From assembly GCA_905206365.1 (NCBI GenBank), contig CAJLHF010000032.1:1-26030 (forward strand): a DNA stretch of 26,030 bases, written 5' to 3'. This document shows positions 15,035 to 22,422 of this stretch, piece after piece; within the stretch, counting starts at the first letter, position 1; every line of letters begins with the position of its first letter. The notes under the pieces are model-generated. The model was not told the origin of the DNA. It did not search any database and saw only the letters and a program-made list of their open reading frames with translations. The translations under genes and the position numbers were made by a program. Origin of the DNA: an uncultured Sutterella sp. GTDB lineage: Bacteria > Pseudomonadota > Gammaproteobacteria > Burkholderiales > Burkholderiaceae_F.

Positions 15035-15526
15035 ATGAACGCCAAGTCGAAAAAGTTCGCTCTGATCGGTGCGGCCGTCGTCGTTGTGGGCGCCGGCATC
15101 TTCATGGGCCTTCAGGCCTTCAACGAAAACCTCGTCTTCTTCTTCTCGCCGAGCCAGGTGGCGGCGAAGGAAGCCCCCACGGGCCGTACGTTCCGTTTGG
15201 GCGGCGTTGTGGAGCCCGGGAGCGTCGTTCGTCAGGCGGACGGCGTCACCGTGGAATTCCGCGTGACCGACACCGCGCAGACCGTGCCCGTTCGCTACAC
15301 GGGGATCCTGCCCGACCTCTTCAGCGAAGGCCAGGGTGTCGTCGCCCAGGGGAAGCTTGACGAAGCGGGCGTCTTTACGGCAAGCGAAGTGCTCGCGAAG
15401 CACGACGAAAACTACATGCCGCCCGAAGCCGCGCAGGCGCTCGAAGACGCTCACAAGGCGGGCGTGAAGAAGGCGCACGAAGAAGCGATTGCCGCGGGGA
15501 AACCCATGCCCGCCAATCACCCGTAA
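15035..15526 (+). CDS. ccmE: Periplasmic haem chaperone CcmE
   Basis: A 163-residue membrane-anchored haem chaperone. One N-terminal transmembrane helix (about 8-28) is followed by the OB-fold domain with FRLGGVVEPGSV, VEFRVTDTAQTVPVRYTGILPDLF and EGQGVVAQGKL. The haem-binding motif HDENY puts the covalent-haem His at 123 and Tyr at 127, the His-type CcmE rather than the Cys variant. The tail is Ala/Lys/His-containing and longer than needed. ATG at 15035 is preceded by AAGGAG. It is the last gene before a 192-nt gap that splits the operon. Confidence 0.96.
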   Translation: MNAKSKKFALIGAAVVVVGAGIFMGLQAFNENLVFFFSPSQVAAKEAPTGRTFRLGGVVEPGSVVRQADGVTVEFRVTDTAQTVPVRYTGILPDLFSEGQGVVAQGKLDEAGVFTASEVLAKHDENYMPPEAAQALEDAHKAGVKKAHEEAIAAGKPMPANHP

Positions 15527-15577
15527 CCGCTCTGCGACGATACGAAGAGGCGGACGCGGACTCGCTTGACACAACAC

Positions 15578-15620
15578 ACCGAAACCCCCGGGGCGCTTCT
15601 GAAACGCCCGGGGGTTCGGT
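15578..15620. repeat. Long GC-rich hairpin between ccmE and ccmF
   Basis: ACCGAA, CCCCCGGG and CG on the left (15578-15595) pair with CG, CCCGGGGG and TTCGGT on the right (15605-15620): 16 base pairs with two single-base bulges. No T-tract follows. It is the only strong intercistronic structure in the ccm operon and could be an mRNA processing or stability element. Confidence 0.7.
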
Positions 15621-15718
15621 GCGTGAAGCGGGGCCGATCCGACAACGATTTCAAACCGTGAGAATCGGGGCCCTTCCGGAGCCTCCTTTCCCCATTACTT
15701 CAACCGGAGATAACACAA

Positions 15719-17680
15719 GTGATTCCTGAGCTCGGACACTTCGCACTCATCCTGTGCCTTGCGTTGAGCATCGTTCAGGGCGTGTTGCCGCTCATCGGGG
15801 CCGCGCGGGGCAACCGCGCGCTCATGGCGGTCGCACGCCCGGCCGCGGCGGCCAATGCGCTTTTCGGCACGATCGCTTTCGCCTGTCTGGCGTATTCGTT
15901 CTACATCTCGGACTTCACGGTCCTCAATGTGGCGAACAACTCCAACTCGATGCTCCCGTGGTACTACAAGGTGGCCGCGACCTGGGGTTCGCACGAAGGC
16001 TCGATTCTCTTTTGGACCGTGACGCTCGGTTGGTGGAGCGCGGCCGTGGCCTTTACCGCGAAGCGCCTCCCCGCCGACATGGTCGCGCGCGTGACGGGCG
16101 TGATGGGTCTCGTCGGCATGGGGTTCCTCCTCTTCATGCTCCTGACCTCCAACCCCTTCCTGCGTCTTTTCCCGGCGCCCGCCGAAGGGGCCGACCTCAA
16201 TCCCCTCCTGCAGGACCCGGGGATGGTCTTCCATCCGCCGCTCCTCTACCTCGGGTACGTGGGCTTTGCGGTTCCCTTTGCGTTCGCCATCGCCGCGCTC
16301 CTCTCCGGGCGCCTCGACGCGGCGTGGGCCCGCTGGATGCGTCCGTGGACGACGGCTGCGTGGATTCTCCTGACGCTCGGCATCGCGCTCGGCTCCTACT
16401 GGGCGTACTACGAACTCGGCTGGGGCGGCTGGTGGTTCTGGGACCCCGTTGAAAACTCCTCCTTCATGCCGTGGCTGACGGGTACCGCTCTCATTCACAG
16501 CCTGGCGGTGACGGAAAAGCGCGGGTGCTTCCGCATTTGGACGGTGCTCCTCGCGATTCTCACGTTCTCGCTTTCGCTTCTCGGCACCTTCCTCGTTCGC
16601 TCGGGCGTTCTCACCTCGGTGCACGCTTTTGCGACCGATCCGGAGCGCGGTCTCTTCATTCTCGCGTTCCTGATCGTCGTGATCGGGTTGTCGTTCCTTC
16701 TCTTCGCGTGGCGCGCCCCGACGGTGGGCCTCGGCGGGAACTTCGGCCTCATCTCGCGCGAATCGATGTTGCTTGTCAACAACGTGCTTCTCGTCGTGGC
16801 GATGGGCGCGGTGCTCCTGGGAACCCTCTATCCGCTCTTCCTCGATGCGCTGAATGCCGGGAAGATCTCGGTCGGGCCCCCGTACTTCGACGCCGTTTTC
16901 GGTCCCTTGATGCTCCCGATGGTCTTCCTCATGTCGATGGGCCCGATGGCGCGCTGGAAGGAACAGGACCCGAAGGTGCTCGCCAAGCGCATGATCTGGT
17001 GCTTCGTCCTGGCGATCGCCTGCGGCGCCGCCGTTCCGCTTCTCATGGGCGAATGGGGCACCTGGTGCTTCGTCGGTTGCACGCTTGCGTTCCTCGTCGT
17101 TTTCGGTGCGATCGAAGACGTGCGCGGTCAGATCCGTCACGCTCCGGGCAACTTCTTCGCGAAACTCGCGCGTCAGCCGCGCAGCTACTGGGGCATGCAC
17201 CTCGCTCACGTGGGCGTTGCGGTCTTCATCATCGGCGTGGCGCTCGTCAAGGGCTATCAGTCCGAACGCGACGTGCGCATGTTCGAGGGCGACACCGTGA
17301 CGGTCGACGGCTACGTCTTCACCTTCAACGGCGTTGAAAGCGCTCGCGGCCACAACTACTCGGCCGACCGCGGCAACTTCACGCTCTCGAAGGACGGCAA
17401 GGTGATCGCCGAACTCCATCCGGAAAAGCGCAAGTACTTCAGCTCCAATTCGATGCCGATGACGGAAGCCGCCATCCGCCACTCGATCACGGGCGACGTG
17501 TACGTCTCGCTCGGCGTCCCGACCACGGACGGCGGCTGGGTCGTGCGCGCCTACTCGAAGCCTTACGTCACCTGGATTTGGTTCGGTGCCATCTTCATGG
17601 CGCTCGGCGGTTTCATCGCCATGTTCGACCGACGTTACCGCCGTCGTTCGACGAAGGCCGCGGCGGATGCCGCGGTCTGA
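15719..17680 (+). CDS. ccmF: Cytochrome c haem lyase subunit CcmF
   Basis: A 653-residue multi-span membrane protein, the usual CcmF length, and the core of the haem ligation complex CcmFGH. The start MIPELGHFALILCLALSI, the periplasmic TWGSHEGSILFW, His172 in MVFHPPLLYLGYVG, and the WWD motif GWGGWWFWDPVENSSFMPWL at about 234-253 are all family hallmarks, as is VRSGVLTSVHAFATDPERG. The C-terminal third holds a periplasmic domain (residues about 520-615) before the last helix. The start codon is GTG at 15719, with CCGGAGA upstream. The downstream gap to ccmG is 38 nt. Confidence 0.97.
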   Translation: MIPELGHFALILCLALSIVQGVLPLIGAARGNRALMAVARPAAAANALFGTIAFACLAYSFYISDFTVLNVANNSNSMLPWYYKVAATWGSHEGSILFWTVTLGWWSAAVAFTAKRLPADMVARVTGVMGLVGMGFLLFMLLTSNPFLRLFPAPAEGADLNPLLQDPGMVFHPPLLYLGYVGFAVPFAFAIAALLSGRLDAAWARWMRPWTTAAWILLTLGIALGSYWAYYELGWGGWWFWDPVENSSFMPWLTGTALIHSLAVTEKRGCFRIWTVLLAILTFSLSLLGTFLVRSGVLTSVHAFATDPERGLFILAFLIVVIGLSFLLFAWRAPTVGLGGNFGLISRESMLLVNNVLLVVAMGAVLLGTLYPLFLDALNAGKISVGPPYFDAVFGPLMLPMVFLMSMGPMARWKEQDPKVLAKRMIWCFVLAIACGAAVPLLMGEWGTWCFVGCTLAFLVVFGAIEDVRGQIRHAPGNFFAKLARQPRSYWGMHLAHVGVAVFIIGVALVKGYQSERDVRMFEGDTVTVDGYVFTFNGVESARGHNYSADRGNFTLSKDGKVIAELHPEKRKYFSSNSMPMTEAAIRHSITGDVYVSLGVPTTDGGWVVRAYSKPYVTWIWFGAIFMALGGFIAMFDRRYRRRSTKAAADAAV

Positions 17681-17718
17681 CGGGCGAACGAAACCAAGAC
17701 CGTAAAAAGGATTGACTC

Positions 17719-18252
17719 ATGAAAGCCAAATTTCTCATTCCGTTTGTCGTCTTCCTGCTCCTGGCGGGGTTCCTCTTCAAGGGCCTCTACATGGACCCGA
17801 AGATGCTTCCGACCGCCTATCAGGACAAGCCCCTGCCGCAGTTCGAACTGCCCACGCTCTTCGAACCGGAGACGACCTTCGCTTCCGAATCGATGAAGGG
17901 CAAGGTCTGGATGCTCAACGTCTGGTCGACCTGGTGCGCTCCTTGCAAGCAGGAGCACCCGTACTTGGTCGCCCTCAAGCGTCAGGGTCTCAAGACCCCG
18001 ATCGTCGGGCTTCTCTACCGCGACCAGCCCGGTGCGGCCCAGGCCGAACTCCGTTCGATGGGCAACCCCTACGACCTCGTCCTCTACGACCGCGACAACA
18101 AGGTCGGGATCGACTTGGGCGTCACGGGCGTTCCCGAAACCTTCATCATCGACAAGAAGGGGTTCGTGCGCGCCAAGGTGAGCTACCCGATCCTTGACGA
18201 CAACTGGAACAAGGACGTCAAGCCCCTCATCGAAAAGCTGGAGGCCGAATGA
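17719..18252 (+). CDS. ccmG: Thiol:disulfide oxidoreductase CcmG (DsbE)
   Basis: A 177-residue periplasmic thioredoxin-fold protein tethered by one N-terminal helix (4-23). The active site is WCAPC with Cys73 and Cys76; the cis-Pro loop is GVTGVPETFIID. It reduces the haem-binding cysteines of apocytochrome c before ligation, working with CcmH. ATG at 17719 is preceded by AAAGGA. Its stop overlaps the ccmH start as ATGA. Confidence 0.95.
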   Translation: MKAKFLIPFVVFLLLAGFLFKGLYMDPKMLPTAYQDKPLPQFELPTLFEPETTFASESMKGKVWMLNVWSTWCAPCKQEHPYLVALKRQGLKTPIVGLLYRDQPGAAQAELRSMGNPYDLVLYDRDNKVGIDLGVTGVPETFIIDKKGFVRAKVSYPILDDNWNKDVKPLIEKLEAE

Positions 18253-18740
18253 TGACGAGTCTGAAGCACGTTTTCGCGGGCGGTCTCATGGTTGCCGTTG
18301 CGGTGCTCTCCGCGGGGAGCGTCGCGGCCGCCGAAGCCGAACCGACGGCATTCGACCCGATCGCGCATCAGCGCGTCGTCGAAGTGTCCGAGCAGCTCCG
18401 GTGCCTGGTCTGTCAGAACCAGTCGATCGCGGAATCGAACGCGGAACTCGCGGTCGACCTGCGCAACCAGGTGATCGAGCAGGTGAAGGCCGGCAAGACC
18501 AACAAGGAAATCATCGACTTCATGGTCGAGCGTTACGGGGACTTCGTGCTCTACAAGCCTCCCTTCAAGATGACGACCGCCATCCTCTGGCTCGGCCCGC
18601 TCGCGCTTTTCGTGATCGGCGTCGGTGCGTTCTATGTCAATCTTCGCCGCCGCAAGCGTCTCGTCGAAGAGGCCGTCAAGCCCCTCTCCAAGGAGGAGCA
18701 GGCGCTCGCCGCCGATTTGCTTTCGGGTCGCAAGGAGTAA
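18249..18740 (+). CDS. ccmH: Cytochrome c maturation protein CcmH
   Basis: A 163-residue protein with a cleavable signal peptide (AAA-E near residue 28), a periplasmic helical domain with the redox motif LRCLVCQNQSIAESNA (Cys52, Cys55), then one C-terminal helix near 110-128. This is the short CcmH; the TPR part found fused in E. coli CcmH is the separate next gene, ccmI. It helps keep apocytochrome thiols reduced. The start overlaps the ccmG stop; a second ATG three bases on is equally usable. Confidence 0.95.
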   Translation: MMTSLKHVFAGGLMVAVAVLSAGSVAAAEAEPTAFDPIAHQRVVEVSEQLRCLVCQNQSIAESNAELAVDLRNQVIEQVKAGKTNKEIIDFMVERYGDFVLYKPPFKMTTAILWLGPLALFVIGVGAFYVNLRRRKRLVEEAVKPLSKEEQALAADLLSGRKE

Positions 18741-18743
18741 GCC

Positions 18744-20069
18744 GTGACGATCTTCATCATCCTTTGCGTACTCATGTGCCTCGTGGCCGTTCTTGCCGTG
18801 GCGATTCCGCTCTGGCGCGGCGGCCAAGCCAATCCGCAGGCGGACCGACGCGAACAGGTGCTCGCCATTTTGCGTCAGCAGGCCGCGGACCTTGAGGCCG
18901 AACACAAAGCGGGCCGCATCGACACGGACGAGTACGAGGAATCCCGCCTCGAACTCGAACGCCGCGTTCTCGAAGAGGCGCGCGAAGAAGAAGCCGAAAA
19001 GTCGGGCGCGCACACGCGTCTTGCCCGTCAGCTCGCCGTCTTTTTCGCCGTGCTCATCCCGTGCGCGACCGCCTTCGGCTACTTCGCCCTCGGCCGCTAC
19101 ACGGCGATGGATCCCGCGTTCGTTGCTTCCATGCAGAAGCAGGGCGGCCGCACGGGCCACTCCGCCGTCGAAATGCAGAAGATGCTCGAGGACCTGAAGG
19201 CGCAGCTCGACGCCGATCCCGCAAACGCGCAGGGCTGGTTCATGCTTGCCCGTACGGCCGCCTCGGTGAATCGCTTCGACGAAGCCGTGGAAGCCTACCG
19301 GCACTTGAACAAGCTCGTTCCGGGGAACGCCGACCTCATGGCCGACATGGCCGACATGATGGCGGCCGCCAACGGCAAGGTGATTACGCCCGACGTGGAA
19401 AAGCTTCTGCACGACGCCCTGAAGATCGACCCCGATCAGTGGAAGGCGCTCGCGCTTCTCGCCATTCAGGCTTGGGACAAGGAGCAGTACGCGCGCGCCG
19501 CGGAATACTGGGAGCACCTCGTTCGCGTCGTGCCGCCCGACTTCCCCGACGTCGACCAGATCCGCGCCAACATTGCCGAAGCGAAGCGCCTCGGCGGCGT
19601 GAACGACAACATCTCCGAAGTCTCGCCGCGCGCCGCGGACCGCAACGCCGCCGAGCAAGGCGCCTCGGAAGGCAAGGCCGACGCGAAGCTTGAAGCCGTC
19701 CCGACCGTTCAGGCGGGCGAAGCGGCGAGCGTTTCGGGTTCCGTCGTCCTCACGGACGCTCTGAAGTCGAAGGCTTCCCCCGAAGACACCGTCTTCATCT
19801 ACGCTCGTCCCGAAACGAGCCGCATGCCGGTCGCTTTCATGAAGGTGAAGGTTAAGGATCTGCCTTTCAACTTCAAGCTCGACGAAACGATGACGATGGC
19901 GATGGGGGCCGACACGCTCGCGAGCGTGAAGACCGTCATCGTCGGCGCCCGTATCTCGAAGACCGGGAACTTCATGCCGCAGTCGGGCGACCTCGAAGGG
20001 GAAATGCCCAATCCGGTCGAAGTGGGCGACTCGGGCCTCGTCGTTCAGATTTCGAACGTTCGACCCTAA
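18744..20069 (+). CDS. ccmI: Apocytochrome c chaperone CcmI
   Basis: A 441-residue protein with two N-terminal transmembrane helices (about 2-22 and 95-115) joined by a charged cytoplasmic loop with coiled-coil character (REQVLAILRQQAADLEAEHKAG), then a periplasmic region of TPR repeats (about 150-290; LDADPANAQGWFMLARTAAS, YRHLNKLVPGNADLMADMAD) and a C-terminal domain (about 330-441; VFIYARPETSRMPVAFMKVK). CcmI holds the C-terminus of apocytochrome c and delivers it to CcmFGH. Start GTG at 18744 with AAGGAG 7 nt before. Last gene of the operon, followed by a strong terminator. Confidence 0.93.
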   Translation: MTIFIILCVLMCLVAVLAVAIPLWRGGQANPQADRREQVLAILRQQAADLEAEHKAGRIDTDEYEESRLELERRVLEEAREEEAEKSGAHTRLARQLAVFFAVLIPCATAFGYFALGRYTAMDPAFVASMQKQGGRTGHSAVEMQKMLEDLKAQLDADPANAQGWFMLARTAASVNRFDEAVEAYRHLNKLVPGNADLMADMADMMAAANGKVITPDVEKLLHDALKIDPDQWKALALLAIQAWDKEQYARAAEYWEHLVRVVPPDFPDVDQIRANIAEAKRLGGVNDNISEVSPRAADRNAAEQGASEGKADAKLEAVPTVQAGEAASVSGSVVLTDALKSKASPEDTVFIYARPETSRMPVAFMKVKVKDLPFNFKLDETMTMAMGADTLASVKTVIVGARISKTGNFMPQSGDLEGEMPNPVEVGDSGLVVQISNVRP

Positions 20070-20083
20070 CCCGGTGTCCCATA

Positions 20084-20103
20084 GGAACCCGCGTGCGGGT
20101 TCC
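20084..20103 (+). terminator. Short hairpin after ccmI
   Basis: GGAACCCGC/GCGGGTTCC, a near-perfect palindrome 14 nt past the ccmI stop, followed only by TTCGG. Probably a 3'-end structure upstream of the main terminator. Confidence 0.5.
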
Positions 20104-20120
20104 TTCGGCAAAACCCGCGA

Positions 20121-20166
20121 AACGGGATCCGCTTTTCTTCGGAAAAGTCGGGTCCCGTTTTGTTTT
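20121..20166 (+). terminator. Intrinsic terminator of the ccm operon
   Basis: A long stem, AACGGGA with TCCCGTT and an inner CTTTTC/GAAAAG closed by a TTCG tetraloop, ends in TTTTGTTTT. This is a strong rho-independent terminator. Confidence 0.9.
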
Positions 20167-20571
20167 CGAACATCGTTTCCGAGAGTCGATCTCGACCGTT
20201 CTTTTCGATTCCGAGTCATCCGACGATCGATTTCGACCGCCTTTCGGACGGTTGAATTGTCGTCGAACATTCGTTATCCGTTGCGATCTTGCGTTCATTC
20301 GACGCCAAAAGTGCGGTGCTCGCGAAAAATTCCGCCTTTAGGCGATATGCCTTAGGACGCTTGATTCGCGAGGCGCGCGCCGCAGGGAAGAAAAAATAAT
20401 TTTTCCCGAGCCCTTTCGAGAGTCCGCGAAGTGTGCTAGTTTTTATTCCAAGGACGCCCCACGAGGTGTCCGAATTTTCCGTGTTCCGACGTTTTCGAGG
20501 CGTCGGCGCACTCGGCTTTCAGAGGGCTCCGAAAGTCCGCCTGAGAGCATCCGCAAAGAGGAATCCACGTC
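20167..20571. other. Gene-free region and structured leader upstream of the DUF3100 operon
   Basis: No supported gene. From about 20385 on, several structures occur: a GGGAA...TTCCC AT-rich palindrome (20385-20407), a hairpin GGACGCC/GGTGTCC with loop CCACGA (20452-20471, one G-T pair), and CCGACG/CGTCGG (20486-20506). A weak promoter may lie at 20415-20442 (TTCGAG, 16 nt, TAGTTT). Conversely, 20167-20330 shows nothing I can name. Confidence 0.4.
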
Positions 20572-20795
20572 ATGAAGTCGCTTCTCCACACCGCTGCCAA
20601 CGCCTCCGTGCGCCTCGGCATGCTTGTGTCGGGCGGCCTCGGTTCGTCCTCTTCTACGTCCACAACATCTTCCTCGTCTACGGGGGACTCTCGTACGCCC
20701 CGTTCCACCTCGACGACCTCATGATGCTTGTGCCGGCATCGGGCAACCCTCATCCGAGGGTTAACCGGAATCCCCGAAGCCGACGACGTTCATAA
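20572..20795 (+). pseudogene. Small membrane-protein ORF with an apparent single-base frameshift
   Basis: An ATG at 20572 has GAGGA about 9 nt upstream and opens MKSLLHTAANASVRLGMLV, with codons ending mostly in G or C like real genes here. Near 20642 this frame turns into a Ser/Thr run with poor third-base bias and stops at 20722-20724 (50 residues). One base out of phase, the sequence continues smoothly as FVLFYVHNIFLVYGGLSYAP and FHLDDLMMLVPASGN with strong G/C third-base bias, ending at 20795. Adding one base near 20642 would give a hydrophobic protein of about 75 residues. It is either a decayed gene, a sequencing error, or a frameshifting leader ORF; no slippery heptamer is visible. The intrinsic terminator at 20816 follows at once. 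Family not recognised. Confidence 0.5.
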
Positions 20796-20815
20796 ACGCA
20801 AAGATCTTATGAAAC

Positions 20816-20848
20816 GGGAGCACCGAACGAGGTGGCTCCCTTTTTTTT
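20816..20848 (+). terminator. Strong intrinsic terminator in the DUF3100 leader, possible attenuator
   Basis: GGGAGC and ACC pair with GGT and GCTCCC (one bulged G, 6-nt loop GAACGA), followed by eight T at 20841-20848 and another T-run. It ends 59 nt before the DUF3100 ATG. No promoter is visible between it and that gene, so the operon may be expressed by read-through. Confidence 0.85.
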
Positions 20849-20907
20849 CGCTTTTTTCGTTTTTCCCCATCCTCGAGACTCAACCCCCATCAACGGAAGA
20901 CACCGCC

Positions 20908-21735
20908 ATGGACCTCATCCGAAACTTCAAACTGCACCTGATGGCTCTCGTCGTCATCGTCATTGCCGAGTGGATCGGCGTTCAGCGCTTCGGCCTCGTC
21001 GTGCTGCTCCCGCTTCTTTATGCTCTCGTTCTCGGCACGATCCTCAGTTTCCCGCGTTTCCATCTGGTCTCTTCCGAACAGATGGACCGCGCCGGGCGCA
21101 TTCTCAGCATCGGGATGCTCGTTTTGATCGTGAAGATCGGTCTTGACATCGGTCCGAACATCGACATGGTGCTCAATTCGAGCTGGGCTCTCATCATGCA
21201 GGAATTCGGCCACTTCTTCGGGACGCTCATCTTCGGTCTTCCGGTGGCGTTCCTTGTGGGCATGAAGCGCGAAGCGATCGGCGCCTGCTACTCGATCGAC
21301 CGCGAACCGAACGTGGCGATCATTGCCGAACGCTTCGGCATGGACAGCCCCGAAGGGCGCGGCGTCATGGGCATGTACATCTGCGGTACGGTCTTCGGCG
21401 CTCTGTGGGTTTCGCTTCTTGCGGGCGTCGTCGCCCAGACCGGGTTCTTCCACCCGCATTCGCTCGCGATGGGTGCCGGGATCGGTTCGGCCTCGATGAT
21501 GGCGGCCGCCACCGCGCCGATCATCACGGTCTTCCCCGAAGCGGCCGAAACCGTCAAGGCCTATGCCGCCGCGGCGAACCTCCTGACGAGCGTCGTCGGC
21601 GTCTACTTCGCGCTCTTCGTTTCGCTCCCCGTCACGATCCGCGTCTACGAATGGGCCGATCGTCTGATCCACGGCCGCCGCGCGGCCGAGAAGGCCGGTG
21701 CCGAACTCGCCGCCGCTCCGCTGAAGGTGAAGTAA
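20908..21735 (+). CDS. DUF3100 family membrane protein
   Basis: A 275-residue polytopic inner-membrane protein with about eight hydrophobic segments. It matches the DUF3100 family as I know it: NFKLHLMALVVIVIAEWIG at the start, VGMKREAIGACYSIDREPNV, AERFGMDSPEGRGVMGMYIC and the glycine/serine-rich GAGIGSASMMAAATAP. Function is unknown, but the architecture suggests a transporter component. It is followed after 52 nt by a second membrane protein and then an M20 hydrolase, and I infer the two membrane proteins act together to import the hydrolase substrate. ATG at 20908 has GGAAG about 9 nt upstream; longer in-frame starts would run through the terminator at 20816 and are rejected. The C-terminus is charged and Ala/Lys-rich. 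Confidence 0.85.
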   Translation: MDLIRNFKLHLMALVVIVIAEWIGVQRFGLVVLLPLLYALVLGTILSFPRFHLVSSEQMDRAGRILSIGMLVLIVKIGLDIGPNIDMVLNSSWALIMQEFGHFFGTLIFGLPVAFLVGMKREAIGACYSIDREPNVAIIAERFGMDSPEGRGVMGMYICGTVFGALWVSLLAGVVAQTGFFHPHSLAMGAGIGSASMMAAATAPIITVFPEAAETVKAYAAAANLLTSVVGVYFALFVSLPVTIRVYEWADRLIHGRRAAEKAGAELAAAPLKVK

Positions 21736-21787
21736 GCCTCGAAACCTCGTACGACACACACTTACCGAATTCATAAGGACACGAATC

Positions 21788-22252
21788 ATGCAAAAGATCT
21801 GGAACGAGATGCGGGACGTCACCTTCATTCTCCTGGTGACCGCGGCCTTTGCCTGGGTGGCGAACGTCGTCGCCTACACGCCCGACCTCATGAAGAGCTC
21901 GATCGGTTGCTTTCTTCTCGCCTTGATTGCGGCCGTCGGTTGCCTCGTCGCGAAGATCCCGGGTTTCAACAAACTGCCCGTCGTCTTCTGGGTGTCGATG
22001 GTGGCCGTGGTGATTTCGCTCCCGGGGTTCCCGGGGGGCGCCACCGTGCTCTCCTACACGAAGGAAGTGAACTTCCTCGCGATCACCACGCCCTTGCTCG
22101 CCTATGCGGGTCTCTCGCTCGGCAAGGACCTCGAAGCCTTCAAGCGCCTCTCGTGGCGCATCGTTCCGGTGGCTCTTGCCGTGGCGGCGGGGAGTTTCCT
22201 CTGCGCGACGGCGCTTGCCGAAGTGATGCTTCACCTCGAAGGGGTGTTCTGA
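21788..22252 (+). CDS. Membrane protein partner of DUF3100
   Basis: A 154-residue protein with about five hydrophobic segments, starting MQKIWNEMRDVTFILLVTAA and containing PGFPGGATVLSYTKEVNFLA and ITTPLLAYAGLSLGKDLEAF. I recall proteins of this type following DUF3100 genes elsewhere but know no function for them. ATG at 21788 has AAGGACA 7-9 nt upstream. The TPLLAYAGLSLG segment is the type of Gly/Ser-containing helix seen in secondary carriers. It is best read as the second half of a two-part transporter; this is inference from gene order and topology, not from a characterised homologue. Confidence 0.75.
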   Translation: MQKIWNEMRDVTFILLVTAAFAWVANVVAYTPDLMKSSIGCFLLALIAAVGCLVAKIPGFNKLPVVFWVSMVAVVISLPGFPGGATVLSYTKEVNFLAITTPLLAYAGLSLGKDLEAFKRLSWRIVPVALAVAAGSFLCATALAEVMLHLEGVF

Positions 22253-22422
22253 TTTGAAACAGAAGGGCCTTCGGGCTTCCCGCCCGCGGACCCTTTCGAA
22301 TGAAACCGATCGTAGAAGCGCTTCGGCTGCCCGAACCCGAGAAACCGGAACGCTTCGAACTTCAACTACTGCATGGGAGGGGGTGAGGCGCACCGAAAAA
22401 AGTGCGACCGCACCCGACACGA

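Noticed and set aside
15566..15594. TTGACA between ccmE and ccmF as a promoter for ccmFGHI
   Set aside because: The sequence at the -10 position is GC-only (CGGGGC) and falls inside the hairpin.
18183..20270. Long minus-strand open frame of about 695 codons opposite ccmH and ccmI
   Set aside because: It is antisense to well-recognised ccm genes, crosses the ccm terminator and has no family resemblance. Similar shadows lie opposite ccmF (15695-17482) and the M20D gene (4872-6446).
20530..20560. TPP riboswitch suggested by CTGAGAG
   Set aside because: None of the other conserved TPP elements follow, and the genes downstream are not thiamine genes.
20452..20840. Guanidine-II (mini-ykkC) riboswitch suggested by two stems whose loops contain ACGA followed by GGTG
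   Set aside because: The two stems are about 350 nt apart and their loops are six bases, whereas guanidine-II needs two close hairpins with exact ACGR tetraloops.
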